Of a stretch of DNA of 64,000 nt, positions 1 through 8,908 are shown piece after piece. The position numbers were made by a program, and so were the translations under genes. The stretch's first letter is position 1, and each line of letters begins with the position of its first letter. A model generated the notes under the pieces. That model did no database searches and had not been told where the DNA came from. It saw nothing but the letters and a program-made list of their open reading frames with translations. This DNA is from Bacteroidales bacterium (GTDB lineage Bacteria > Bacteroidota > Bacteroidia > Bacteroidales > UBA932): NCBI GenBank assembly GCA_022648685.1, contig JALCMW010000004.1, positions 202,287 to 266,286 on the forward strand, read 5' to 3'.

Positions 1-933
1 ATCAATTTTCGTACCGATTACCTCCACAACTTTAGCCGCAATGATGGAACCGACTTCCCCGCATACTTTCAGAGGCATTCCCTGTGAATGGGCATACAGG
101 AAACCGGCCGCATAGGTATCACCGGCACCGGTGGCATCTATCGTATCGGCAGGCCAGGCTTCGATATAATGATATTCGCCACCGCTCTTCACCATAGATC
201 CGTCTTTTCCTATCTTGACGACGGCTATACCGCAATGCCTGGATATTTCTTCCAGGGCGGCTTTTGTGTCCAATTTGGTAAAAGACCTGGCTTCAGCTTC
301 ATTTGCGAATACTATATCGACATATTTATCCACTATATCATGAAGAAAGGCATCATTTGATTCCACAACATTATAGGAAGCCATATCCAGTGATATTATG
401 CAACCCGCAGCTTTGGCGGCCTGCACCGCAGTTCTGATAAGGTCCTGATTCTGGACAAGATACCCCTCTATATGGAAATAATCGTATCCACTGAAATATT
501 CCGGCTTCAAGTCTTCCGGTACAAGTTCCAGAGCCGCTCCGAGATATACGGCGAACGTCCTTTCGGAATTAGCCCCGGTTATCAGGGTTATCGAACGCCC
601 GGAAGAGTTTTTGCCCTTGAGAAGCAATGACTTTATTCCATATTGATCTTGATCGCTCTTGAAAAGATGTCCGAGTTCGTCATCCCCGATCTTTCCGATG
701 AAGCCCGACGGCATTCCGAAAATAGATGTACATGTGATAGTATTTGCAGCAGATCCTCCCGCAACATAATGTATACCGTATTTTTGCAGGCTTGCGAATA
801 TCTTGTCCCCTGTCTCCCTGTCCACATGCTGCATGCTTCCCTTCGGAAGATGATATTGTTTGAGGAACGTATCGTCCGGAAGGACGGCAAGGATATCGGT
901 CAGCGCATTGCCTATTCCCAAAATAGATTTCAT
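1..933 (-). CDS. PfkB-family carbohydrate/nucleoside kinase (adenosine kinase-like), 3' end outside window
   Basis: The reading frame is open from the ATG at 933 to base 1 (311 codons), so the C-terminus lies outside the window. The protein begins MKSILGIGNALTDILAVLP, has the PfkB Gly-rich substrate region (VAGGSAANT, near residue 60) and the second family signature DATGAGDTYAAGF, whose final Asp is the catalytic base. These sites indicate ATP-dependent phosphorylation of a sugar or nucleoside in the cytoplasm. Bacteroidota annotate close relatives as adenosine kinase, but the substrate cannot be read from sequence. The gene is divergent from the gene at 1016; a -7-like element (TAACTTTGC, 964-972) lies just upstream, without a matching TTG at the usual spacing. 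Confidence 0.9.
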   Translation of the reverse strand, partial: MKSILGIGNALTDILAVLPDDTFLKQYHLPKGSMQHVDRETGDKIFASLQKYGIHYVAGGSAANTITCTSIFGMPSGFIGKIGDDELGHLFKSDQDQYGIKSLLLKGKNSSGRSITLITGANSERTFAVYLGAALELVPEDLKPEYFSGYDYFHIEGYLVQNQDLIRTAVQAAKAAGCIISLDMASYNVVESNDAFLHDIVDKYVDIVFANEAEARSFTKLDTKAALEEISRHCGIAVVKIGKDGSMVKSGGEYHYIEAWPADTIDATGAGDTYAAGFLYAHSQGMPLKVCGEVGSIIAAKVVEVIGTKID

Positions 934-1015
934 TGAAAAAACTTGTTATATTACTATGATTACGCAAAGTTATGAAAAATATATTTATTTGCCTTTTTTA
1001 GTATAAATTTGCCAT

Positions 1016-2050
1016 ATGGACAAAAAGCTATCCAACGTCATAAAATATATACTGTCGATACTTGTCGCAGTCCTTTTCCTTTACTTCTCTTTCAAGGGAG
1101 TGAAATGGTCCGATCTCGTAACCGGTCTGGAGACATGCAGATGGGAATACATAATAATGTCCATGATTATCGGCGTCGCCGCTTTCTGGTTCAGGGGCAT
1201 GAGATGGAGGGAACTTTTGCTGCCCATAGATCCTTCGACAAAAAAACTTACGACTTTCAATGCAATAAACATAGGTTACCTGGCAAATTTCGTATTCCCG
1301 AGGATAGGTGAATTCGTCCGCTGCGGATTCATTACCAAGAACTCCCCTGCAATACAAGATTCGTCCGATACCGGTGAAACCGGAAAAATCCAGACGCGCA
1401 AAATCGCTTCTTACGATAAGGTCCTGGGAACTGTTGTTGTAGAAAGGGCCTGGGACGTGATAGTAATGTTCCTTTTTCTGATAGCCATTCTAATATTCGG
1501 ATGGGAACGTTTCGGCAGTTTTTTCGTGGACAAGATGTGGAGACCGTTATCAGCAAAACTGGATTTCAGCCTTTGGTGGCTACTGGCGGCCATAACCGTT
1601 ACTATAGTCGCAGTAATCTGGATAATAATAAAACTCAAGGACAGAAGCAGGCTTTGTACTAAAATAACCGGATTCTTCACCGGAATATGGCAAGGTATAA
1701 AGAGCTGCCTGGGAATGAAAAAAGCCTGGCGGTTTTTCCTGTACACCGCCATAATATGGAGCATGTATTGGCTGATGAGTTTTTCATCCATGCGCGCAGT
1801 CCCGCAAATGGATGGATTGGGAATCACGGACGCCTTGTTTCTGATGATAGCCGGAAGTCTCGGATGGTTTATTCCGGTACCCGGAGGATTCGGTGCTTTC
1901 CATTACATAGTGGCTATGGCCGTATCGGTAATTTATGGAGTCCCGTTCGAACTGGGGATTGTTTTCGCCACACTTTCACATGAATCACAGGCCATAACCA
2001 TGATCGTATGCGGAGGCTTTTCCTACACTTACGAAACCATGAAGAAATGA
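1016..2050 (+). CDS. Lysylphosphatidylglycerol synthase TM-region / flippase-like membrane protein
   Basis: This 344-aa protein has about eight hydrophobic segments and the features of the LPG_synthase_TM (UPF0104, TIGR00374) family: an early F-R-G-x-R-W-R motif near residue 60, a conserved N-F-V-F-P-R-I-G-E-F-V-R segment near residue 100, and a C-terminal W-F-I-P-V-P-G-G-F-G-A-F segment. The catalytic lysyltransferase domain of MprF is absent; only the integral membrane part is present. Family members are thought to move or flip lipids or polyprenyl-linked intermediates, but no substrate is evident here. It is divergent from the PfkB kinase and convergent with the small barrel gene that ends at 2061. 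A TAAATTTGC -7-like element at 1004-1012 is too close to the start to be convincing. Confidence 0.85.
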   Translation: MDKKLSNVIKYILSILVAVLFLYFSFKGVKWSDLVTGLETCRWEYIIMSMIIGVAAFWFRGMRWRELLLPIDPSTKKLTTFNAINIGYLANFVFPRIGEFVRCGFITKNSPAIQDSSDTGETGKIQTRKIASYDKVLGTVVVERAWDVIVMFLFLIAILIFGWERFGSFFVDKMWRPLSAKLDFSLWWLLAAITVTIVAVIWIIIKLKDRSRLCTKITGFFTGIWQGIKSCLGMKKAWRFFLYTAIIWSMYWLMSFSSMRAVPQMDGLGITDALFLMIAGSLGWFIPVPGGFGAFHYIVAMAVSVIYGVPFELGIVFATLSHESQAITMIVCGGFSYTYETMKK

Positions 2051-2060
2051 CCGGAAATCC

Positions 2061-2534
2061 TCAGAAAAGATAACGGACACTGATTGTAGGGAAGAATCCG
2101 TCCAGGAATCCATCACGGTAGAATTCCCCGTCACATACCCCGAATACGGGACGGAAGTCGGCGGACAACTGCAGCGGGAACCAGAATTGGTATTCCAGCC
2201 CGATTTGGCCTACCACTCCGAAAAAGAAATTGTTATTATCATTGTAATAAGCCGATCCAAGCGAAACACCGGGACCTGCATACCATGACCACTGGCCATT
2301 GGTGGTCCAGTCTGGTTGAGCGAAAACGTAATTATAAATGCCTGTCAGACGGAATCCGACATCATTCGGATCAAAAATACCGGCATTAACTTCGAGGAAA
2401 TGAGGCTTTCCGAAATAATGTTCATAGCTGGCTTCCATACCATAGCCAAACCGGCCTCCTATAGCTTTCGGCTGAGCCGACAAAACAACTGACAATCCTA
2501 ACAGGATGACAACTGAAATAAAAACTTTTTTCAT
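2061..2534 (-). CDS. Small outer-membrane beta-barrel protein
   Basis: The 157-aa product has a cleavable signal peptide (MKKVFISVVILLGLSVVLSA, cleaved before QPKA). It continues as alternating short hydrophobic/aromatic strands with Gly-Tyr turns and ends in R-Y-L-F, a terminal aromatic typical of outer-membrane barrels. A strand such as WSWYAGPGVSLG fits the OmpW/OmpX-like eight-strand class. It lies 50 bp downstream of rnfA on the same strand and could be read from the rnf transcript or on its own. No ligand or enzymatic role can be inferred; a structural or adhesive barrel is the most that can be said. Confidence 0.75.
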   Translation of the reverse strand: MKKVFISVVILLGLSVVLSAQPKAIGGRFGYGMEASYEHYFGKPHFLEVNAGIFDPNDVGFRLTGIYNYVFAQPDWTTNGQWSWYAGPGVSLGSAYYNDNNNFFFGVVGQIGLEYQFWFPLQLSADFRPVFGVCDGEFYRDGFLDGFFPTISVRYLF

Positions 2535-2584
2535 ATGGAATTACTTATTTGACAGTAAATATAATAATTAAAACGGATATCAAT

Positions 2585-3184
2585 TTAAACCAATCCCGAG
2601 AAACCCATGAAAGCCATAGCCAATATGCTGGCGGTAACCAAAGCTATAGGTATTCCTCTGAACGGTTTCGGGACATCATTCAATGCAAGGTGCTCACGTA
2701 TTCCCGAAAATATTATCATTGCAACACCGTATCCCACAGCCGTGGCAAAAGCATATACGGCAGCTTCCCCGAGATTCAGCATATGTGCGGGATCTCCGAA
2801 AGTGAATTGTTTGGTTACAACTGTTATTGCTACACCGAGGACGGCACAGTTGGTTGTTATCAGCGGAAGATATATGCCAAGGGCCTGATACAGGGACGGG
2901 CTTGTCTTTTTCAACACTATCTCGACAGTCTGGACCAAAGCAGCTATCACCAAAATGAAAGCTATCGTCTGGAGGAATGTCAGTCCGTAAGGATCCAAAA
3001 GATATTTGTTCAGAAGATATGTGACGATCGTAGACAAAGTGATGACGAAACATACTGCCGCAGACATTCCCGTTGCAGTTGAAAGCTTATTGGATACGCC
3101 AAGGAAAGGACATATTCCCAGAAACTGGGACAAAACTATGTTGTTTACGAATATCGCCGATATTATGATCAAAAAATATTCCAT
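2585..3184 (-). CDS. rnfA: Rnf electron transport complex subunit A
   Basis: The 199-aa, six-helix membrane protein opens with MEYFLIIISAIFVNNIVLSQ and has the family's N-x-x-L-S-Q-F-L-G-I-C-P-F-L-G segment near residue 20 and a second T-N-C-A-V-L-G segment near residue 110. The paired Cys-containing half-helices of RnfA and RnfE coordinate a membrane [2Fe-2S] centre in the ferredoxin:NAD+ oxidoreductase complex. It is the last gene of the rnfBCDGEA order and starts one base after rnfE stops. Length and sequence match the family well. Confidence 0.96.
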   Translation of the reverse strand: MEYFLIIISAIFVNNIVLSQFLGICPFLGVSNKLSTATGMSAAVCFVITLSTIVTYLLNKYLLDPYGLTFLQTIAFILVIAALVQTVEIVLKKTSPSLYQALGIYLPLITTNCAVLGVAITVVTKQFTFGDPAHMLNLGEAAVYAFATAVGYGVAMIIFSGIREHLALNDVPKPFRGIPIALVTASILAMAFMGFSGLV

Positions 3185-3185
3185 A

Positions 3186-3779
3186 TCATTTATTCTTTTT
3201 TGCCAGTTTGTTAAACAAAACCATCAGATAACCAAGACACAGAAAGGCTCCAGGAGCCATTACGAAAGCAAGTATGCCGTCTCCGGTTATGAATTTCCAT
3301 CCGAAAACGGAGCCCGTACCCAGAATCTCGCGTACCATTCCCAATAGTGTCAGGGATAAGGTAAATCCGAGACCGATACCCAATCCGTCGCATGCGGATT
3401 CGATTACGGTATGTTTATTGGCAAAAGCTTCCGCCCTGCCGAGAACGATACAGTTCACTACAATAAGAGGAATGAACAAGCCCAGTGTTTCATACATTGC
3501 AGGCGTATACGCCTGCATGAGAAATTGCAATACCGTTACAAAAGTAGCAATAATCACGATATATGCAGGAATATGCACTTTGTCCGGCACATACGGGGCA
3601 ACTGCCGAAATAGCCATGTTTGAAAGAACCAGGACGAAGAGAGTGGCCAATCCCATACTCATGCCGTTAATGGCAGAAGTGGTCGTCGCAAGTGTAGGAC
3701 ACATCCCAAGAACAAGGACAAACGTAGGATTATCCTTGATGAATCCTTTGGTTATCAATTGTAATTTAGTCATAGTCAT
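3186..3779 (-). CDS. rnfE: Rnf electron transport complex subunit E
   Basis: The 197-aa membrane protein is homologous to RnfA and carries the matching half-helix segments F-V-L-V-L-G-M-C-P-T-L-A (near residue 22) and V-N-C-I-V-L-G-R-A-E-A-F (near residue 110). With RnfA it carries electrons across the membrane between RnfD/RnfG on the outside and RnfB/RnfC on the cytoplasmic side. Its ATG overlaps the rnfG stop as ATGA, so translation is probably coupled. The sequence ends in a basic Lys-rich tail (LAKKNK). Confidence 0.96.
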   Translation of the reverse strand: MTMTKLQLITKGFIKDNPTFVLVLGMCPTLATTTSAINGMSMGLATLFVLVLSNMAISAVAPYVPDKVHIPAYIVIIATFVTVLQFLMQAYTPAMYETLGLFIPLIVVNCIVLGRAEAFANKHTVIESACDGLGIGLGFTLSLTLLGMVREILGTGSVFGWKFITGDGILAFVMAPGAFLCLGYLMVLFNKLAKKNK

Positions 3780-4339
3780 TCACCTTTGATATTTTTGAAA
3801 GCTTCGACAGCGTTACTGATTGCAAGGGTGTAAGCCCGTGATGTTATCGTCGAAGCTGTTATGGCATCAACATCACCTCCGTCTTTCTTTACTGACAGAT
3901 GTTCCACAGCCGGATCAAGATTTTTAAATTGATTTATAAAAGCCTTATCCGTCAAGCACTTGGCCCCAAGTCCGGGGGTTTCGTTGCAAACAAGGACCGA
4001 TGTATTGTAAACTTTCCCGTCCGGGGTAACACCTACCATAAGGGTAAGGGGCCCTCCGAATCCAGACGTAGTAGATTCGATCGCATAACCGGCTATCTCA
4101 CCGTTTTTCCTTACGGTATAATAATTCATTTCCTGGCCATTTAATGAAACCGCAGATTCTTCGGGATCGGAATCGAAATCGGGAACTACCAAAGCTATTG
4201 CTTTAGTGGTTTTTGCCGCGGCAGCTTTGTCTATCGGTGCTTTCGTCACGACATAAACGGCGGCCAGGACCGAAGAACATGCCAGACATACTGTGAAAAG
4301 GCACAGAACCATATTTTTTAATGAAGATTTTACTGCCAT
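3776..4339 (-). CDS. rnfG: Rnf electron transport complex subunit G (covalent flavoprotein)
   Basis: The 187-aa product has one N-terminal membrane anchor (about residues 8-28) followed by an extracytoplasmic FMN-binding domain. The flavinylation site is near residues 161-164: this protein reads D-A-I-T-A-S-T-I-T-S, so the usual S-G-A-T is T-A-S-T with the acceptor Thr kept. I start it at the ATG at 4339, two bases past the rnfD stop; a TTG at 4345 overlaps the rnfD stop as TTGA and would add two residues. RnfG passes electrons between the RnfD flavin and the membrane iron-sulfur centre. Confidence 0.93.
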   Translation of the reverse strand: MAVKSSLKNMVLCLFTVCLACSSVLAAVYVVTKAPIDKAAAAKTTKAIALVVPDFDSDPEESAVSLNGQEMNYYTVRKNGEIAGYAIESTTSGFGGPLTLMVGVTPDGKVYNTSVLVCNETPGLGAKCLTDKAFINQFKNLDPAVEHLSVKKDGGDVDAITASTITSRAYTLAISNAVEAFKNIKGE

Positions 4340-4341
4340 GA

Positions 4342-5337
4342 TCAAGCCCTCCCGTATTTCTTTTGTTTAAACCATCTGTTCAGCAGAGGTACTAAGGAGT
4401 TCATTATGAGTATTGCGAAAGACACACCTTCGGGATATGAACCGAAATACCTTATCATCAATGTAATGAATCCAATCCCTATACCGAATATCAAACCGCC
4501 TTTGATACTCATCGGAGACGTTGCATAGTCCGTAGCCATAAAGGTTGAGCCCAGCAGAAGACCTCCCGTAAGGAGATTAAACAGCGGATCAGTGAATCTG
4601 GAAGGATCGCCCAGCCAGAACAGGCAGGAAACGATAGCAACGGTTCCAAGAATCGACAATGTTATATACGGCTTTATTACCTTGCGCAACAACAGATAAA
4701 CGAACCCGATGATGATTGCTATGGCACAAGCTTCACCTGCAGACCCTCCGATGTTGGAGAAAAGCATCTGTCCGTAGGAATATCCATGGGCGGTCATTAT
4801 GTCATGCACGGACGATCCCTGCATTAGCCCTTCCTTGATGGCTGTAAGAGGCGTAGCTCCGGAAACGGCATCTGTTCCCATTCCTTTGCCGAACAAACCG
4901 GTAGGAATTTCCCACCGGGTAAGATATTTCGGGAATGAAATAAGCAGGAACACACGACCTGTCAAAGCTGGATTGAACACATTTTGTCCGATTCCTCCGA
5001 AAGTCATTTTTGCCACTCCGATGGCAACTACGGAACCGATGAAAACAATCCACCATGGTGTCGTAGCAGGAAGATTGAGGGCAAGAAGGATACCGGTAAC
5101 GACAGCGGAAAGATCTCCGGTAGTGTTTTGTTTTTTCAGCAGATACTTTGTAATCAGATACTCAAGCAATACGCATGAAATGACACTCACCGCCAATACC
5201 GACAGCTCCCTTAGACCGTAGAAAATCACGGATACGACTACGGCAGGCAAGAGTGCTATCACCACATCCAGCATAAGCGACCTGACGGACACTTCTGCAT
5301 GGAGATGCGGAGACGGCGAAACTATAAGTCTATTCAT
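4342..5337 (-). CDS. rnfD: Rnf electron transport complex subunit D
   Basis: The 331-aa protein has about nine transmembrane segments and belongs to the NqrB/RnfD family. The covalent FMN site is intact: T-D-A-V-S-G-A-T-P-L-T near residues 160-170, with Thr of SGAT as acceptor. It is the main ion-translocating membrane subunit of the complex. Whether Rnf here moves Na+ or H+ cannot be decided from this subunit. It is 28 bp downstream of rnfC, the largest gap inside the rnf genes, and is followed almost without a gap by rnfG. Confidence 0.96.
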   Translation of the reverse strand: MNRLIVSPSPHLHAEVSVRSLMLDVVIALLPAVVVSVIFYGLRELSVLAVSVISCVLLEYLITKYLLKKQNTTGDLSAVVTGILLALNLPATTPWWIVFIGSVVAIGVAKMTFGGIGQNVFNPALTGRVFLLISFPKYLTRWEIPTGLFGKGMGTDAVSGATPLTAIKEGLMQGSSVHDIMTAHGYSYGQMLFSNIGGSAGEACAIAIIIGFVYLLLRKVIKPYITLSILGTVAIVSCLFWLGDPSRFTDPLFNLLTGGLLLGSTFMATDYATSPMSIKGGLIFGIGIGFITLMIRYFGSYPEGVSFAILIMNSLVPLLNRWFKQKKYGRA

Positions 5338-5365
5338 TATTATTTCTTTATATATTTATTTCAAT

Positions 5366-6736
5366 TTATTTGGACTGTGCGGCAGCTTTGGCCCTTGCTT
5401 TGATAATTCCCAAAATTTTGGCCTTGGCTACTCTGATGACATCCAGAAGCGGAATATTGGCAGGACAACTATAAAGACAGCAGCCGCATTCAATACAATC
5501 CTGTGCGGCATTGGCTTCCAGTCCCTCATCATCGTCATTCAGAGCTAGCTTGTTCAGCAGGAACGGTTCCAGTCCCATCGGACAAGCCTCCGCACATCTT
5601 CCGCAACGGATACATTGACTCTGGATTTTCCTTTCGGTTTGCGGGGAGGTGAGAAACAGAATGGCGGAAGTCCCCTTGAGAGTAGCGGCATCCGGATTCG
5701 ATACAGCCTTACCCATCATAGGTCCGCCGCTTATTATCTTGACTGCATCGGCAGGAATACCTCCGGCATAATCCATTATATACGAAAGCGGAGTTCCGAC
5801 CCTTACCATCAGATTCCTCTGCTTTTCAAGGCAATCCCCTGTAACGGTAATGGAATTTTCGATTATCGGTTTGTTCTTCTGGACAGCATCATATATGGCA
5901 AGTGCAGTAGCAATGTTCTGGACAACGGCACCGACATCTATCGGCAGACCTCCGGACTTCACCTGTCTGTGCATTACGGCATCTATAAGCTGCTTCTCAC
6001 CTCCTTCCGGATATTTGGATATCATTGGCATGACTGAAATACCTGAAAATTTCGATGAAAGTTTGAACAGCTTTTCTATTATTTCCTTCATATGGGAAAT
6101 GGCCTCGGGCTTATTGTCCTCTATGGCGATAACAGCTTTGTCAACACCCAGAACCTGCTTTATTATCGCTGTGCCGACAACAACCTGCTCCCCCTTCTCC
6201 ATCATCGTCCGGAAATCGGACGTAAGATACGGCTCGCATTCGCAGCCGTTGATTATAAGCGTCTCGCATTTCTTCCCCGGAGGAGGACTGAGTTTTACAT
6301 GAGTCGGGAAGGTAGCACCTCCCAGACCGACGACGCCACATGTGCGGATTTTTTCAAGTATTGCTTTGTTATCATCCGGTATCACTGTGACAAGAGAATC
6401 CGTCCTGTCTATATCTTCAGCCCATTCATCACCTTCCACAGATATTTCTATTGTCGTCTGCTGCTTTCCTGCAAGATCCTTTCTGGGACCTATGGATTTT
6501 ACGGTACCAGAAACCGAAGAATGGATATAAGCGGACACGAACCCGCCAGGTTCTGCGATCGGCTGGCCTGTGACCACCTTGTCACCGACAGCCACTATCG
6601 GCTTTGCAGGAGCTCCGATATGCTGTGCTACCGATATATATACGGTATCCGGCACAGGCATTGCCTCTATGCTGCAATCACGGGAAATCTTTCTTTCACC
6701 CGGATGGATACCTCCTATTGAAAATGTATGACTCAT
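5366..6736 (-). CDS. rnfC: Rnf electron transport complex subunit C
   Basis: The 456-aa cytoplasmic subunit has the N-terminal RnfC barrel-sandwich domain, the central NuoF-like Rossmann domain with a Gly-rich stretch (G-V-V-G-L-G-G-A-T-F-P, near residue 135) for FMN/NADH, and two C-terminal [4Fe-4S] motifs, C-I-R-C-G-R-C-A-E-A-C-P near residue 375 and C-I-E-C-G-C-C-L-Y-S-C-P near residue 415. It exchanges electrons between NAD(H) and the RnfB ferredoxin-type clusters. It lacks the long Ala/Lys-rich C-terminal extension of the gammaproteobacterial RsxC and ends shortly after the second cluster. Confidence 0.96.
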   Translation of the reverse strand: MSHTFSIGGIHPGERKISRDCSIEAMPVPDTVYISVAQHIGAPAKPIVAVGDKVVTGQPIAEPGGFVSAYIHSSVSGTVKSIGPRKDLAGKQQTTIEISVEGDEWAEDIDRTDSLVTVIPDDNKAILEKIRTCGVVGLGGATFPTHVKLSPPPGKKCETLIINGCECEPYLTSDFRTMMEKGEQVVVGTAIIKQVLGVDKAVIAIEDNKPEAISHMKEIIEKLFKLSSKFSGISVMPMISKYPEGGEKQLIDAVMHRQVKSGGLPIDVGAVVQNIATALAIYDAVQKNKPIIENSITVTGDCLEKQRNLMVRVGTPLSYIMDYAGGIPADAVKIISGGPMMGKAVSNPDAATLKGTSAILFLTSPQTERKIQSQCIRCGRCAEACPMGLEPFLLNKLALNDDDEGLEANAAQDCIECGCCLYSCPANIPLLDVIRVAKAKILGIIKARAKAAAQSK

Positions 6737-6739
6737 AAT

Positions 6740-7636
6740 TCAGGCCTCCGTTTTAACTGTTTTTTCAACCGGCGTTTTTACAACAGCCGGTTTCTGTTTC
6801 GAAACCCTCTCCACGGGCTTCGGGAAATTGACGTCGTGAATGGCTCCGGTAGGGCAAACTGCAACGCATTTCCTGCACAGTTTGCATTTTTCATAATCGA
6901 TATATGCGACATTATCCACCAGAGTGATGGCATCATGGGGACATGTTTTCACACATAGTCCGCAACCGATGCAAGCCGCCTTGCATGCTTTTCTGGCAAC
7001 GGCGCCCTTGTCTTTATTGATGCAGGACACGAAAACTCTCAAGTTTCTCGGTCCTTTGTTCCTCAACTCGATTATTCCTTTAGGACAGGCTTTTACACAA
7101 GCTCCGCATGCAGTGCATTTTGTCTCATCGACTACCGGAAGTCCCGTATCCGGATCCATCGAAATGGCATCGAATTTACATACGGATACACAATCTCCGC
7201 AACCCAGGCAGCCGAATGAGCAACCGGTGTCCCCCGTATAAAGAGCAGCCTTGACTTTGCATGATTTCAAGCCGTCATAATAATTGGTTCTGGGACGGTT
7301 TTCGCAAGTCCCGTTACAACGTACAACCGCAACCATAGGAAGCTTTTCCTTTACTTCATAACCAAGAATAGCGGCAACCTTCTGCATTACAGGGTTTCCA
7401 CCTACAGGACAATAATTATTATCCAGATTCGGGGCCTTGACGGCAGCCTCGGCAAAAGCACGGCAGCCTGCAAAACCGCATCCCCCGCAATTAGCACCGG
7501 GCATTACCGCTTCCACTTCGTCGATCCGCGGGTCTTCTTCGACCTTGAATCTTTTGGCAATAAAATACAGAATCGCCGCAAGAACAAGACCGAGTACCGT
7601 TATAATCACTATTGTCCAGACAATCGTCGCAATCAT
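6740..7636 (-). CDS. rnfB: Rnf electron transport complex subunit B (ferredoxin-type)
   Basis: The 298-aa protein begins with one transmembrane helix (residues 3-26). The Fe-S domain follows (C-G-G-C-G-F-A-G-C with a distal Cys, near residues 50-75). Four ferredoxin-like CxxCxxC motifs then cover roughly residues 140-265 (C-L-G-C-G-D-C, C-T-A-C-G-A-C, C-I-G-C-G-L-C, C-K-L-C-R-K-C). The C-terminus is a Lys/Val/Pro-rich tail without clusters. RnfB accepts electrons from reduced ferredoxin and hands them to RnfC or the membrane subunits. It is the first rnf gene, 5 bp after rseC. Confidence 0.96.
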   Translation of the reverse strand: MIATIVWTIVIITVLGLVLAAILYFIAKRFKVEEDPRIDEVEAVMPGANCGGCGFAGCRAFAEAAVKAPNLDNNYCPVGGNPVMQKVAAILGYEVKEKLPMVAVVRCNGTCENRPRTNYYDGLKSCKVKAALYTGDTGCSFGCLGCGDCVSVCKFDAISMDPDTGLPVVDETKCTACGACVKACPKGIIELRNKGPRNLRVFVSCINKDKGAVARKACKAACIGCGLCVKTCPHDAITLVDNVAYIDYEKCKLCRKCVAVCPTGAIHDVNFPKPVERVSKQKPAVVKTPVEKTVKTEA

Positions 7637-7641
7637 TTCAC

Positions 7642-8052
7642 TCAGTTTTTTATATAAAATATATATTCCTTCGCAAGAACTTTCCTGAACAGGAAAATGC
7701 AGAAATAATACACTGCAACTCCCGCAATAGAGAAAAGCCCTACGTATAATTCTTCAAGATGCAAGGAAGACAAAATCAAAATCAAGGCCATCAGTATCAT
7801 CAAAGGTATGGCATAGGCAATCCATACGGCTTTGTTTCCCATGGACTGTTTCAAGGCTACATCCACTTCGTCACCGACATGATGGTTCGTAGAAAGGGCC
7901 GAAGGCACCTTTATCGCTTTTTTCGTGTATTCGGAAACGCCGCATAATCCCGCAGCATGGCAAGAGGCACAAGCGGATGCCGATATTATTTCCACCGTGG
8001 TAAAATCCCTGTCCATTTCCACTATCCTTCCTTTATGCAATATCTCATTCAT
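7642..8052 (-). CDS. rseC: RseC/SoxR-reducing-system family protein
   Basis: The 136-aa protein has an N-terminal soluble domain with the RseC Cys cluster (S-A-C-A-S-C-H-A-A-G-L-C-G, near residues 26-38) and two transmembrane segments (about 75-95 and 102-122). RseC-like proteins sit next to rnf/rsx operons; in Escherichia coli the protein is linked to SoxR reduction and sigma-E control. Here it overlaps the upstream DUF3108 gene by 4 bp and runs directly into rnfB. A role in assembling or tuning Rnf is plausible but not shown. Confidence 0.88.
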   Translation of the reverse strand: MNEILHKGRIVEMDRDFTTVEIISASACASCHAAGLCGVSEYTKKAIKVPSALSTNHHVGDEVDVALKQSMGNKAVWIAYAIPLMILMALILILSSLHLEELYVGLFSIAGVAVYYFCIFLFRKVLAKEYIFYIKN

Positions 8053-8906
8053 TTCACAATGGCTTTAAAAGGAGACTTGAGACCCGAATATGATGACAGC
8101 CTTAATGAAACCAGTCCTACACGGATTGAGGCCTCAGCATATACCGGAAGCCGGTTTTCATCATCCGAAATCCATAAGAGCATATCCTTGTCCCCCTTGA
8201 AGACCTGGCCTTCCAATAATTTGGCCGAGAATTTCATTGTACGGACTTTACCCAATCCCGGAACTGTCTTTGTCATCTTCCCCCAATAGACGAAATAGAC
8301 ATTATAGACATCGTTATCTATTACGAATGTCATGGGATAACGGACACCCTGCCTGACTTTCGACAAATCGATATTCCTTGCCATATAAAACAGCGAAGGG
8401 ATGTCATAAGTGCATTTTGTAAGAGGCAATGCAATGGAATATTCACCTTTCTTCGAACTATAATTATTGGCCTCTATCTTAGGATTTACTTTATCGTGTT
8501 TATAAATGAAATAATTGCGTGCCGAATAATCACCTTCGGAAGTATTTCTTGTAAATTTCATCGGCGACAGGTCTTTTCTCGTAAACCACGATTGGAAATT
8601 CTCACGAACCTTGAAAAACATATCGTAGAATTTGTAAGTACGTCCGGTGGCAGTACAGTGGAAAACAGGCACGCCGTTCAATATTGAAGAATCAAGGACA
8701 ACCGATGCGCTGCCCAGATCGGTATTTACCAGTCCCCATTTGTAATGTATGGTCAGACCGAAAGATTCTCCTGCTTTGAAAGGATACGTGGATTCGGAAA
8801 GACTGCGTACGGGAATGCAATGACTTTCCTTTGTCTGGGAAAATGATTCATACTGCATGAATATCAACAATAGTGAAATAATGACTGTGATATTGCTTGA
8901 CCTCAT
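8049..8906 (-). CDS. DUF3108 domain-containing exported protein
   Basis: The 285-aa product has a signal peptide (about residues 1-24, ending near SFS) and then a DUF3108-type domain: Y-P-F-K-A-G-E-S-F-G-L-T-I-H-Y-K-W-G near residue 40, a conserved hydrophobic V-F-H-C-T-A-T-G segment, and the R-K-D-L-S-P-M-K-F segment near residue 115. The domain is expected to form a periplasmic beta-rich fold; its function is unknown. It lies between dnaB (2 bp) and rseC (4-bp overlap). In Bacteroidota such proteins often sit in envelope-related operons. Confidence 0.8.
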   Translation of the reverse strand: MRSSNITVIISLLLIFMQYESFSQTKESHCIPVRSLSESTYPFKAGESFGLTIHYKWGLVNTDLGSASVVLDSSILNGVPVFHCTATGRTYKFYDMFFKVRENFQSWFTRKDLSPMKFTRNTSEGDYSARNYFIYKHDKVNPKIEANNYSSKKGEYSIALPLTKCTYDIPSLFYMARNIDLSKVRQGVRYPMTFVIDNDVYNVYFVYWGKMTKTVPGLGKVRTMKFSAKLLEGQVFKGDKDMLLWISDDENRLPVYAEASIRVGLVSLRLSSYSGLKSPFKAIVK

Positions 8907-8908
8907 GA

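Noticed and set aside
2549..3082. Long plus-strand frame opposite rnfA
   Set aside because: It is antisense to a conserved gene, with Ser/Tyr/His-rich sequence unlike any protein family.
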